NCBI RefSeq assembly: GCF_016405905.1
Contig: NZ_JAEFCB010000031.1
Span: 1-54,629 of the forward strand
Direction of reading: 5' to 3'
Origin: Variovorax sp. IB41
GTDB lineage: Bacteria > Pseudomonadota > Gammaproteobacteria > Burkholderiales > Burkholderiaceae_C
Length of the DNA: 54,629 nt
Shown here: one piece after another, positions 17,873 to 25,485 of the stretch
Layout: each line of letters opens with the position of its first letter
How positions within the stretch are numbered: the stretch's first letter is position 1
The notes under the pieces: model-generated
The model's database searches: none
The model's input: only the letters and a program-made list of their open reading frames with translations
What the model was told of the DNA's origin: nothing
Translations under genes and position numbers: made by a program

Positions 17873-18574
17873 ATGAGCAACATCATGCTGAAGGTCGACG
17901 ACCTGCACACCGCCTACGGCCAGAGCGAGGCACTGCACGGCATCTCGTTCGTGGGCCATGCCAACGAAACCGTCGCGATCATGGGCCGCAACGGCATGGG
18001 CAAGACCACCCTCTTCAAGAGCCTGATGGGCGTGCTGCCGATCAAGAGCGGGCGCATCGAGGTGGCGGGGCAGGACGTGTCGCGCGACGAAAGTTTCAAG
18101 CGCGTCGCCAAGGGCATCGCCTACGTGCCGCAGGGCCGGATGATCTTTCCGACGCTCACGGTGGAAGAGAACATCCAGACGGGCCTGGAGAACTCCAAGA
18201 CCCGGCGCATTCCCGAAGAGATCTACGCGCTCTTCCCCGTGCTGTGGGACATGAAGCGCCGCAAGGGCGGCAACCTCTCCGGCGGCCAGCAGCAGCAGCT
18301 CGCCATCGCGCGCGCACTCGTCACGGACCCCAAGGTGCTGCTGCTGGACGAGCCCACCGAGGGCATCCAGCCTTCGATCATCAAGGACATCGCCAAGGCG
18401 CTCAACGAGATCCGCAAGCTGCGCGGCATCACCATCGTCGTGTCCGAGCAGGTGCTCAGTTTCGCGATGGACGTGGCCGACCGGCTCTTCGTCATCGAAG
18501 GCGGCCGGCTCGTGCACGAGACCGCGCGCGACAAGACCGATGTGGATCACATCAAAGCCTATCTCTCTGTCTAA
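17873..18574 (+). CDS. urtE: Urea/amide ABC transporter ATP-binding protein
   Basis: A 233-residue LivF/UrtE-type ATPase. It has Walker A GRNGMGKTT (residues 38-46), AYVPQGRMIFPTLTV after the Q-loop, signature LSGGQQQQLAIARAL, Walker B LLLDEPTEGIQPSII, and a Gln in the VVSEQVLSF switch position, usual for this subfamily. It partners UrtD. The formamidase gene starts 24 bases downstream, tying uptake to hydrolysis in one operon. Confidence 0.93.
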   Translation: MSNIMLKVDDLHTAYGQSEALHGISFVGHANETVAIMGRNGMGKTTLFKSLMGVLPIKSGRIEVAGQDVSRDESFKRVAKGIAYVPQGRMIFPTLTVEENIQTGLENSKTRRIPEEIYALFPVLWDMKRRKGGNLSGGQQQQLAIARALVTDPKVLLLDEPTEGIQPSIIKDIAKALNEIRKLRGITIVVSEQVLSFAMDVADRLFVIEGGRLVHETARDKTDVDHIKAYLSV

Positions 18575-18598
18575 CCACAACCCCAGGAGCCACTGCAA

Positions 18599-19831
18599 AT
18601 GACGGACACGCTGATCAAGGTCGACCTGACCAAGTCGCCCACGGAGAACGAGAACATCCACAACCGTTGGCACCCGGACATTCCGATGGCCTGCTGGGTC
18701 AACCCGGGCGACGACTTCATCCTGGAGACCTTCGACTGGACCGGCGGCTTCATCAAGAACAACGACAGCGCCGACGATGTGCGCGACATCGACCTGAGCA
18801 CGGTGCACTACCTCTCGGGCCCGGTGGGCGTGAAGGGCGCAGAGCCCGGCGACCTGCTGGTGGTCGACCTGTTGGACATCGGCGCCAAGCAGGACAGCCT
18901 GTGGGGCTTCAACGGTTTCTTCTCGAAGAAGAACGGCGGCGGCTTCCTCACCGATCACTTTCCCGAAGCGCAGAAATCGATCTGGGACTTCAAGGGCATG
19001 TTCACGAGCTCGCGCCATATTCCGCGCGTCAACTTCGCGGGGTTGATCCATCCGGGCCTGATCGGCTGCCTGCCCGACAAGCCGATGCTGGACATGTGGA
19101 ACGAGCGCGAGGGCAAGCTCATCGCCACAGACCCGGACCGCGTGCCGGGGCTCGCGAACCCGCCGTTTGCCGGCACCGCCCACATGGGCAAGATGACCGG
19201 TGACGCGCGCGCCAAGGCAGCAGCAGAGGGCGCGCGCACCGTGCCGCCGCGCGAGCACGGCGGCAACTGCGACATCAAGGACCTGTCGCGCGGCTCGAAG
19301 GTGTTCTTCCCCGTGTACGTCGACGGCGCGGGCCTGAGCGTGGGCGACCTGCACTTCAGCCAGGGCGACGGCGAGATCACCTTCTGCGGCGCCATCGAGA
19401 TGGCGGGCTGGGTGCACATGAAGGTCACGCTCATCAAGGGCGGCATGGCCAAGTACGGTATCAAGAACCCGATCTTCAAGCCCAGCCCGATCACGCCGCA
19501 GTACAACGACTACCTGATCTTCGAAGGCATCTCCGTTGACGAAAGCGGCAAGCAGCACTACCTCGACGTGAACGTGGCCTATCGCCAGGCGTGCTTGAAC
19601 GCCATCGAGTACCTGAAGAAGTTCGGCTACTCGGGCGCGCAGGCTTATTCGATCCTGGGCACGGCGCCGGTGCAAGGCCACATCAGCGGTGTGGTCGACG
19701 TGCCGAATTCATGTGCCACGCTGTGGCTGCCCACGGGCATCTTCGACTTCGACATCAACCCGAACGCCTCGGGCCCGGTGAAGATGATCGACGGCAGCAT
19801 CGACATGCCGCTGTCGCACGACCTGCGCTGA
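18599..19831 (+). CDS. fmdA: Formamidase
   Basis: A 410-residue member of the acetamidase/formamidase family, which hydrolyses formamide to formate and ammonia. Near full-length agreement with FmdA is visible in NRWHPDIPMACWVNPGDDF, the region IPRVNFAGLIHPGLIGC, the VPPREHGGNCDIKDLSRGSK motif (metal/active site region) and DLHFSQGDGEITFCGAIEMAG. It is cytoplasmic. Placement directly behind the ABC transporter indicates that the imported amide is used as a nitrogen source. Confidence 0.95.
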   Translation: MTDTLIKVDLTKSPTENENIHNRWHPDIPMACWVNPGDDFILETFDWTGGFIKNNDSADDVRDIDLSTVHYLSGPVGVKGAEPGDLLVVDLLDIGAKQDSLWGFNGFFSKKNGGGFLTDHFPEAQKSIWDFKGMFTSSRHIPRVNFAGLIHPGLIGCLPDKPMLDMWNEREGKLIATDPDRVPGLANPPFAGTAHMGKMTGDARAKAAAEGARTVPPREHGGNCDIKDLSRGSKVFFPVYVDGAGLSVGDLHFSQGDGEITFCGAIEMAGWVHMKVTLIKGGMAKYGIKNPIFKPSPITPQYNDYLIFEGISVDESGKQHYLDVNVAYRQACLNAIEYLKKFGYSGAQAYSILGTAPVQGHISGVVDVPNSCATLWLPTGIFDFDINPNASGPVKMIDGSIDMPLSHDLR

Positions 19832-19844
19832 AGAAAACACAGAC

Positions 19845-20189
19845 ATGCCGACCTACGACTACGCCTGCGGGCAATGCGGCGGTTTCGACGCGCTGCGGCC
19901 TTCGGGCCAGCGCGACGAACCGGCCGCGTGCCCCGACTGCGGCGGCGCATCGCCGCGTGTACTTTCGGCCGCGCCGCGGCTTGCGCTGATGGCTTCGGGC
20001 ACGCGCAGCGCGATGGAAACCAACGAGCGCGCGCGGCACGAGCCCGGCAGTTCGCGGGACTACGCGCGCTTCAAGCATCCCTCTGGTTGCGGCTGCTGCT
20101 CGGGGTCGTCCCGCCGGAGCGCAACGGTGACCGCGCCGAGCGGTGCGAAGTCGGCGCCATCGAAGCGGCCGTGGATGATTTCGCATTGA
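19845..20189 (+). CDS. fmdB: FmdB-type zinc-ribbon protein
   Basis: A 114-residue protein starting MPTYDYACGQCG, the classic FmdB/CxxC zinc-ribbon opening. The second knuckle is CPDCGG, so four Cys ligands are present. The remainder is a basic, low-complexity tail with an extra CGCC cluster near residue 85. FmdB is found beside formamidase in several bacteria and was proposed to regulate it; its exact role is not established. The gap to fmdA is 13 bases. Confidence 0.88.
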   Translation: MPTYDYACGQCGGFDALRPSGQRDEPAACPDCGGASPRVLSAAPRLALMASGTRSAMETNERARHEPGSSRDYARFKHPSGCGCCSGSSRRSATVTAPSGAKSAPSKRPWMISH

Positions 20190-20256
20190 TGCTGCACGCA
20201 GGGTCGCGGTCATGTAGCAAGTTGGAGCAATTCACGATTGTTTCAATCCTGTGAAC

Positions 20257-20284
20257 GCCGCGATTCTTTTTGCCGCGGTTTTTT
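20257..20284 (+). terminator. Candidate intrinsic terminator after fmdB
   Basis: CCGCG (20257-20261) pairs with CGCGG (20273-20277), followed by a run of seven T residues. It lies 68 bases after the fmdB stop and probably ends the urt-fmd transcript. The stem is short and the loop is T-rich. Confidence 0.5.
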
Positions 20285-20340
20285 CAAGGCCTTCAGGATC
20301 AAACTTCATCTCACCAACCAACCGATTGAAGGAGATTGAA

Positions 20341-20691
20341 ATGAATGCCTCGAAGATCCTCGCTGCTGCTGCTCTCTCGCTCCTGGCTGCCGCCGGTGCG
20401 CAAGCAGAAACCTATGACGGCGTGCACACCGTGAACTCGTCGGTGTCGCGTGCGGAAGTTGCGCCGCAAGCCGCTGCCGCCGCTCGCGCCGGCAACGAAT
20501 ACGGCGAAGGTGCCAGCGCCGGCGCACAAGCGTTCACCTCGACCGCCGACCGCGCCACCATCCAGGCCGAAGCCGTCGCCAAGGCGCACGATCCGTACGC
20601 CAGCCTGGACCGCCGCGCCTTCTACCGCGACGAAGTGCCGCAGGCTTACAAGAAGCCCAGCGTGTCGTTCACGCGCCAAGCTACGCGCTGA
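20341..20691 (+). CDS. Small exported protein of unknown function
   Basis: A 116-residue protein with a clear signal peptide (MNASKILAAAALSLLAAAG, cleaved after AQA). A strong ribosome site AAGGAGATTGAA directly precedes the ATG. The mature part is polar and Ala-rich, with SRAEVAPQAAAAARAGNEY and the motif DRATIQAEAVAKAHDP. The motif is shared with the small protein at 42080 (DRAQVQAEAVRANN), so the two appear to be paralogues of a small periplasmic family, perhaps DUF4148-like. Its strong RBS and terminator suggest high expression. Function is unknown. Confidence 0.82.
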   Translation: MNASKILAAAALSLLAAAGAQAETYDGVHTVNSSVSRAEVAPQAAAAARAGNEYGEGASAGAQAFTSTADRATIQAEAVAKAHDPYASLDRRAFYRDEVPQAYKKPSVSFTRQATR

Positions 20692-20717
20692 GCCGGTCGT
20701 TGATCGGCACCATCAAG

Positions 20718-20741
20718 AACGGGCCCGAGGGCCCGTTTTTT
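20718..20741 (+). terminator. Intrinsic terminator
   Basis: AACGGGCC (20718-20725), loop CGAG, GGCCCGTT (20730-20737), then a T-run to 20741: a strong hairpin and U-tract 27 bases after the small exported protein gene. Confidence 0.88.
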
Positions 20742-20775
20742 CATTGCTGGCCCGGTCGCTTTCGCGGCTGCTGCG

Positions 20776-21063
20776 TCATTCGATGGTGAATGTCTTGGTG
20801 CGCCCATCGCACTCGGCGCGCAGCACATCGCCATCGATCTCGATGTTTGTCCAGGTGATGGCGACGTCATCGCTGTGGACCAGCCGGATGCTGTCGGCCG
20901 AGAGCACGTCGTAGGCGAGAAGCGGTGCGCACACCGGTCCATTCGTCGTGCCCAGCGTTGCGGCGACATGGCCCGCCGCTTGAAACCGGTAGGTCTCGAT
21001 CTCGGTCTCCGAGACGAGGGCCAGGCGCCGCCCGATCGGGATGGGAGAGATGGGTGTGGTCAT
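20776..21063 (-). CDS. Hypothetical protein
   Basis: A 95-residue protein with no signal peptide or membrane span. It has alternating beta-type segments (YRFQAAGHVAATLG, DVAITWTNIEIDGDVLRAE) and ends DGRTKTFTIE. The composition is normal and codon use fits the neighbours, so it is probably real. I do not recognise a family. It is divergent from the YdcF-like gene at 21158 and convergent with the small exported protein, across the terminator at 20718. Confidence 0.6.
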   Translation of the reverse strand: MTTPISPIPIGRRLALVSETEIETYRFQAAGHVAATLGTTNGPVCAPLLAYDVLSADSIRLVHSDDVAITWTNIEIDGDVLRAECDGRTKTFTIE

Positions 21064-21157
21064 GGTCCGTTGGTCGTTTGAAGGTGGATCGCGTGTGGAC
21101 TCTTTCTTCCGCCAGGACGCGATGCCTGCGTCGGTGACGAGGATAGAGTTCGGACCG

Positions 21158-21946
21158 ATGAATTTCCTTGCAATGCATAACGTGAAGCGTGCGGTGGCCG
21201 GTGTCCTCGGACTCGTGCTGCTGTCTGACGGATTGGTCCTGCTGGCGACCGGCTACTTTAATCTCGGCGTCGTGCTGCCTGTGGTGATGGGGCTCGCGCT
21301 TTGCGGCCTTGCACTCTGGTGGGTGCCGATGAAACGCTGGCTGGGCGCCGCCCCGAGACGTGCCGCCCTCTGGCGCTGGTTCTGGTACGGCGTGTTGCTC
21401 TGGCTTGCCACAGTGGCTGTCTTCTGGGCCGTGTTGGCAAGCAGGGCATCGACGGACCTCCCCGCGACCGCGCCGGCCGCGATCGTGGTCCTGGGATCGG
21501 GATCACCGGGTGTTACGGCGTCGCCCACACTCGTCGCCCGGCTGGACCTCGCCTTGCGCGATGCGGCCCGCTATCCGGACGCGCTGGTTGTGGTGAGCGG
21601 GGGCATCAGCTTCAGGGCGCAAAGCGAAGGCGAAGTGATGGCCGCCTACCTCCAGGAGCGCGGACTGTCGGCGCGTCGCATCGTCAAGGAAGAACTCAGC
21701 ACCAGCACGCAAGAGAACCTGGCCTTCAGCCGCCCCCTGCTGGCCGCCGCAGGGGTGTCCGCCGATGCGCCCATCCATCTCGTGACGAGCGATTTCCACA
21801 CGCTGCGCGCAGGGCTGATCGCCAGGCGCGCTGGCTATCCGGCCGTCACCACCCTGGGCGCGGAGACGCCCCTCTACCTGCGATACAACATCTGGCTGCG
21901 CGAGTACTTCGCCTTTGTCAGCAGCTGGGTCCTGCGGGAGTACTAG
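21158..21946 (+). CDS. YdcF/ElyC/SanA-type (DUF218) membrane protein
   Basis: A 262-residue protein with three N-terminal hydrophobic helices (about residues 8-30, 34-53, 70-92), followed by a DUF218 domain. The domain has IVVLGSGSPGVTASPTLVAR, VVVSGGIS, SEGEVMAAYLQERG and STSTQENLAFS, then a final VTSDFHTLRA. These are the conserved motifs of YdcF/ElyC/SanA proteins, linked in Escherichia coli to envelope integrity and polyprenyl-phosphate metabolism. The start at 21158 is preferred over an in-frame ATG at 21173. Its stop overlaps the end of the convergent regulator gene by four bases. Confidence 0.85.
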   Translation: MNFLAMHNVKRAVAGVLGLVLLSDGLVLLATGYFNLGVVLPVVMGLALCGLALWWVPMKRWLGAAPRRAALWRWFWYGVLLWLATVAVFWAVLASRASTDLPATAPAAIVVLGSGSPGVTASPTLVARLDLALRDAARYPDALVVVSGGISFRAQSEGEVMAAYLQERGLSARRIVKEELSTSTQENLAFSRPLLAAAGVSADAPIHLVTSDFHTLRAGLIARRAGYPAVTTLGAETPLYLRYNIWLREYFAFVSSWVLREY

Positions 21947-22743
21947 CCGTGCTGGTGCGCGGGCGAGGCGGGCGCCGCGCCTTGCGCCGCCGCGATGGCG
22001 ACCGGCACAGCATCCTGGGCGTGCACCTCGATGAGCTGGTAGCCCTGTCCGTACACGGCGCGCAGCAGGAACCCGTGCTCGCCGTTCAGCTCGAGGCGCT
22101 TGCGCACGTTGGAGACGCAGGCGTCCAGGGCCCGCTTGCCTTCGGTGAGGACGGGCACCCGCCACAGCACCTTCCACAGCCACTCCCGCTCCACCACGCG
22201 GCCGACGTGGCGAAAGAGCTGCAATGCAAGGATGAACTGGCGCGGCTGGAGCCGCATCTCGCGTCCGTTGAATTGCACATGGCGGCTGCCTTCGTAGAAG
22301 TGGTAATCGCCCCATATCGTCGCTCCTTGGGGGCGGGCCATGCTGGCCGTGGTGCTCTGGCGCTGGACCATCGCGCGGACCAGCCAGTCGAGCTCCGCAT
22401 CCGCCATCCGGGACACGTCGGCACCGAGCGTGCCGCCCGACTCGAAGCCCTTGCCCTGCGATGACAGTGGCGTCCAGTGTCCGTCCGCAATGACCACGAG
22501 CACCGGCATTCCGAGCACCTGGCATGCAGCGGGCAGGCCGCCGAGCGACGCTTCGTCCTGCGGCACTGCCAGCAGCAGTCCGTATCGCTGACCGCTGCTC
22601 AAAGCCAGGATCAGTTCGTTGGCGCTGGCGAACGCGTTGCATTCGTGCCCCAGTTGCCGAAGCCTGGTGCGAAGCGCGGTTCTCCGCGGTTCCTCGCCAT
22701 CGAGAAGCGCCAGGGACAGCGCGTCCCCGGGTTGGGTTTTCAT
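21943..22743 (-). CDS. OmpR-type regulator with a degenerate receiver
   Basis: A 266-residue protein. Residues 9-125 look like a receiver fold but lack the key residues. The phosphoacceptor position in YGLLLAVPQDE is Val60, and the switch Lys is absent (GADVSRMADAE where GADDY..KP is expected). The C-terminal winged helix (about 145-240) is intact, with NVRKRLELN and RAVYGQGYQLIEV. The last motif matches the regulator at 26744 (VYGQGYQLGW), so they may be paralogues. Start at 22743 was chosen; the frame is open to 22812. It probably acts without phosphorylation. Alternatively, it could be an inactivated copy, though the frame is intact. Confidence 0.8.
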   Translation of the reverse strand: MKTQPGDALSLALLDGEEPRRTALRTRLRQLGHECNAFASANELILALSSGQRYGLLLAVPQDEASLGGLPAACQVLGMPVLVVIADGHWTPLSSQGKGFESGGTLGADVSRMADAELDWLVRAMVQRQSTTASMARPQGATIWGDYHFYEGSRHVQFNGREMRLQPRQFILALQLFRHVGRVVEREWLWKVLWRVPVLTEGKRALDACVSNVRKRLELNGEHGFLLRAVYGQGYQLIEVHAQDAVPVAIAAAQGAAPASPAHQHG

Positions 22744-23157
22744 ACGCGTTTCTTCAGAGCTGAAAACCACGGGCCGGAGCGGGAACAGGCGAGGCCTTCG
22801 AATCCTTTCCATCGAAGCGCCCCGCGAGCACCGTGCTGCACGGGCACAGGGCCATCCGGCGTAGACCGGCCGTGCTTTTTTTCTTCTTCCATCCCGACTT
22901 CCTCCCCCTCATGGGCGACTGCATTGCGCTGCTCCGTTGATGCGCGAATGCCCGCTGGCATCCGGTCCCTTTCGGGACCACACAGTCATCTGGCCGCTTG
23001 AAGAGCAACCACCCAAGTGCGACAACAATGACATGGAGCGGATCGTCTCCGAGCGGAGGCGCCGAGGAAAGTCGAATGCGAGATTTGGTCAACATTCATT
23101 CGCGTTGCACGCCGGATTCACGCGAATGCCGTGAAGGTGTTCACACTTTTTGCAGTG
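22744..23157. other. 414-base non-coding region
   Basis: It separates the receiver-degenerate regulator (start 22743) from the CHASE2 kinase stop (23158). No convincing gene is present; short frames on both strands lack ribosome sites. Two dyads occur near the right end: ATTCGCG (23098) with CGCGAAT (23121), and GTGAA (23131) with TTCAC (23140). It is probably the promoter and leader region of the 22743 gene. Confidence 0.55.
23131..23155. promoter_or_regulatory. GTGAA-N4-TTCAC dyad with T-rich flank
   Basis: GTGAAGGTGTTCAC is a 5-bp-arm dyad followed by ACTTTTTGCAG. A similar block, GTGAA then TTCACATTTTGACGCAG, occurs at 27557-27591 before the OmpR/FecR/CHASE2 operon. The shared core could be a site for the OmpR-type regulator. 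Spacing differs between the two (4 and 13 bases), so this is only a candidate. Confidence 0.3.
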
Positions 23158-25485
23158 TCATCGCTCGCGCGGCAATGTGATGCAGAAGGTGGCGCCGAAA
23201 CCGGGCGCCGCGTGGCCATCGACCGTGCCGCCATGGCGCGCCACCACGGTGCGAACGAACTCGAAGCCCAGGCCATGGGAGCGAACGCCGGGTTCGTCGG
23301 TTTCACCGGACGAGCGGCCGACCGAGGCTTCGTGCGGCGCCGAAAGCAGGCGTTGGAGCGCGTCCTCGCGCATCCCTTCGCCTTCATCGGCCACGGCGAT
23401 GGTTACTTCGCGCGCATCGACACCGAGGCACAGCTGCACGGTCTTTCCGGCGGGGCTGTGGCGGATCGCGTTGTTGAGCAGGTTGACGAGGGCGCGCGCG
23501 AGCAGGGCCGCATCGGCATTCAGTTCGATCTCTTCGTCGTGCTCGCTGACCCGCAGCACCAGCGCCACCTGCTTGCGGTTCGCATAGGCCAGCACCTGGT
23601 CATGCACGTCGAGCATCAGCGCGCCCAGGTGCGCGGGAGCGAACCGGTAGTTCCCCGTCCAGGCGTGCGAGACGTCGAGGAATGTCTCCGCCAGTTCCAG
23701 CGTGCGCAGCGCCTCGCGCCGCACGGCGGCCGCGAGCGGCGAGGCATCTGCGCCCGTGTCGAGCGCTTCCAGGTCGATCAACGCCAGGATGTTGGCCTGC
23801 GGGTTGCGCAGGTCGTGCGAGAGGAACCGGTGCCATTGCTCCCGTTGCCGCTGCGCGCGGCGCTCGGTCGTGAGGTCCGCCAGCGCGACGAGATAGCCCG
23901 AGGGCGCCTGGGTCGCATGCGGCGCCACGGATGCCACGAGCAGTTGCACATGCCGCTGGTGCTTCGTCAGGTATTCGGCGTGGATCTGTCCGATCCATGC
24001 GGGCGGGGTTCCGCTGACCTGCGCGAGCGCGCGCGACTGCGGCTGCAGGGGCTGCAGGAGCGCGATCAGGTCTTGCCGCGCCGCGGATGGCGCGAGCTCC
24101 GGCAGCAGTTCGCGCGCCGCATCGTTGCTCCCGACGATGCGGCCCTGTGCATCGCACAGCAGCACGCCGACCGGCATGGCCTGGATGGTGGAATCGGCGA
24201 GCACCTGCAGGTCGACCATGCGCGCGATCGCGTGGTCCAGCGCCCTGTTCGAAGGCGACGCATGCGGCGGCTGCCGTTGCACCTCGGACGAAGGCAGCTC
24301 GAACGCCCCCGACGGCAGCGCCTGCAACTGCCCGGCGCGCTGCTGCAGATAGCGCAGTTGGCTGCGCTGGCGCTGCCAGCTCCAGGCCAGGTAGAGCACC
24401 AGCAGCCCCACCAGCGGCGTGGCTGGCGCCAGCCACCAATGCAGCACGCGCAGCGATGCCATGCTGCCCAGGACCCACGTGATGGCCACGGCCGAGACGA
24501 TGGCCAGGTCCATGCCTTCGCGCCGCCGCAGAAACCATGCGGCCAGCCAGAGGGGCAGCGCGATCCACGCGTAGATGCCTGCCCAGCCGGGCGATTGGAT
24601 GGAGCGCTTGTGCATCAGCTGGTCGATGACGTTGGCATGCACCTCCACGCCGGCGAGCGGCTCCGTGTGGCCCGCGATCGGCGCCACGACCTGGTCGCCG
24701 AGTCCCGGCGTGGTGCTGCCCACCAGAACGATCTTGTCGCGGAGAAATTCCGGCGCCACTTCGCCGCGCAGCACGTGCACATAGGACACGGTGCGATAGC
24801 TGCCTTGCGGGCCGGCGAAGGGAATGCGCAGCGGATCGGCGTAGCGCCAACCCGCGCCGTCGGACGTGGCCGACGAGTGCGGCGGCCCGACGCCCGCGAT
24901 CTGCAGCCCGATGTAGGGCTCGTCATTGCCGGGCGGGCCGATGCGCATGAACAGGCTGCGCGCGATCCCGTCCGCATCGAGCAGCAGTTCGACATGCCCC
25001 ACCCCCCTGGCGCGCTCCTTGAGAAGCGGCAGCGGCGCGAAGAAATCGTCCTGTCCGGCATGCGGTTGCGGCGCGCGGTTCGCCTGCAGAGGCAGGTAGA
25101 CCGGCAGCTCGGCCATGGCGCGCGCGAGGCGGCGATCGTCCGCCGCGTAGTCGCCGGGTTCCATCAGCAGCAGGTCCAGCATCACGGACCGCGCGCCCGC
25201 GCCGGCGAGACGTTCGAGCAGCTCGGCGTGCGTCGCGCGCGACCACGGCCATTGGCCCAGCGCGGCGAGGCTCGTCTCGTCGATCGCGACGACGAGGATG
25301 TCGGAGGAGGGCGTCTGCGCCACCAGCGGGAGTGCGCGGTCGTAGGCCAGCAGGTCCAGCTGTTCGAGGCCGGGGCGCTGGGCGAGCCACGTCAACACGG
25401 CGGGAAGCAGCAGCAGCGCGACCAGCGCCGGCCCCAGGGTTCGCAGCCGCGGGAGGTATCGATGGAGGTGCCGATGGAGACTCAT
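23158..25485 (-). CDS. CHASE2-domain sensor histidine kinase
   Basis: A 775-residue membrane kinase. An N-terminal helix (about residues 17-35) precedes a periplasmic CHASE2 domain (about 45-300, with LDLLAYDRAL, VVAIDETSLAALGQWPWSR, DKIVLVGSTTPGLGD, GVEVHANVIDQLM). Three close membrane helices (about 303-370) follow, as is standard for CHASE2. A PAS domain covers about 430-540. HisKA has His557 (RFLSHDLRNPQANIL), and the ATPase has LLNNAIRHSPAG and VADEGEGM. ATG 25485 overlaps the FecR stop (ATGA), so the pair is translationally coupled. The signal is presumably envelope-borne. Confidence 0.93.
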   Translation of the reverse strand: MSLHRHLHRYLPRLRTLGPALVALLLLPAVLTWLAQRPGLEQLDLLAYDRALPLVAQTPSSDILVVAIDETSLAALGQWPWSRATHAELLERLAGAGARSVMLDLLLMEPGDYAADDRRLARAMAELPVYLPLQANRAPQPHAGQDDFFAPLPLLKERARGVGHVELLLDADGIARSLFMRIGPPGNDEPYIGLQIAGVGPPHSSATSDGAGWRYADPLRIPFAGPQGSYRTVSYVHVLRGEVAPEFLRDKIVLVGSTTPGLGDQVVAPIAGHTEPLAGVEVHANVIDQLMHKRSIQSPGWAGIYAWIALPLWLAAWFLRRREGMDLAIVSAVAITWVLGSMASLRVLHWWLAPATPLVGLLVLYLAWSWQRQRSQLRYLQQRAGQLQALPSGAFELPSSEVQRQPPHASPSNRALDHAIARMVDLQVLADSTIQAMPVGVLLCDAQGRIVGSNDAARELLPELAPSAARQDLIALLQPLQPQSRALAQVSGTPPAWIGQIHAEYLTKHQRHVQLLVASVAPHATQAPSGYLVALADLTTERRAQRQREQWHRFLSHDLRNPQANILALIDLEALDTGADASPLAAAVRREALRTLELAETFLDVSHAWTGNYRFAPAHLGALMLDVHDQVLAYANRKQVALVLRVSEHDEEIELNADAALLARALVNLLNNAIRHSPAGKTVQLCLGVDAREVTIAVADEGEGMREDALQRLLSAPHEASVGRSSGETDEPGVRSHGLGFEFVRTVVARHGGTVDGHAAPGFGATFCITLPRER

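Noticed and set aside
17565..17876. 103-codon plus-strand frame between urtD and urtE
   Set aside because: It runs across the inverted-repeat element, has no ribosome site or domain and is Arg/Pro-rich.
13307..18574. Assigning the ABC transporter strictly to urea
   Set aside because: The genes match the urt set, but formamidase downstream and the absence of urease genes make a short amide equally likely; names are kept as family labels only.
20776..21063. Possibility that the hypothetical 95-residue gene is an artefact
   Set aside because: It has plausible protein composition and codon use and sits in a gene-sized gap without a better alternative on the other strand, so it was kept at moderate confidence.
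22937..23134. Short plus-strand frame in the 22744-23157 gap
   Set aside because: No ribosome site or recognisable protein; composition does not differ from chance.
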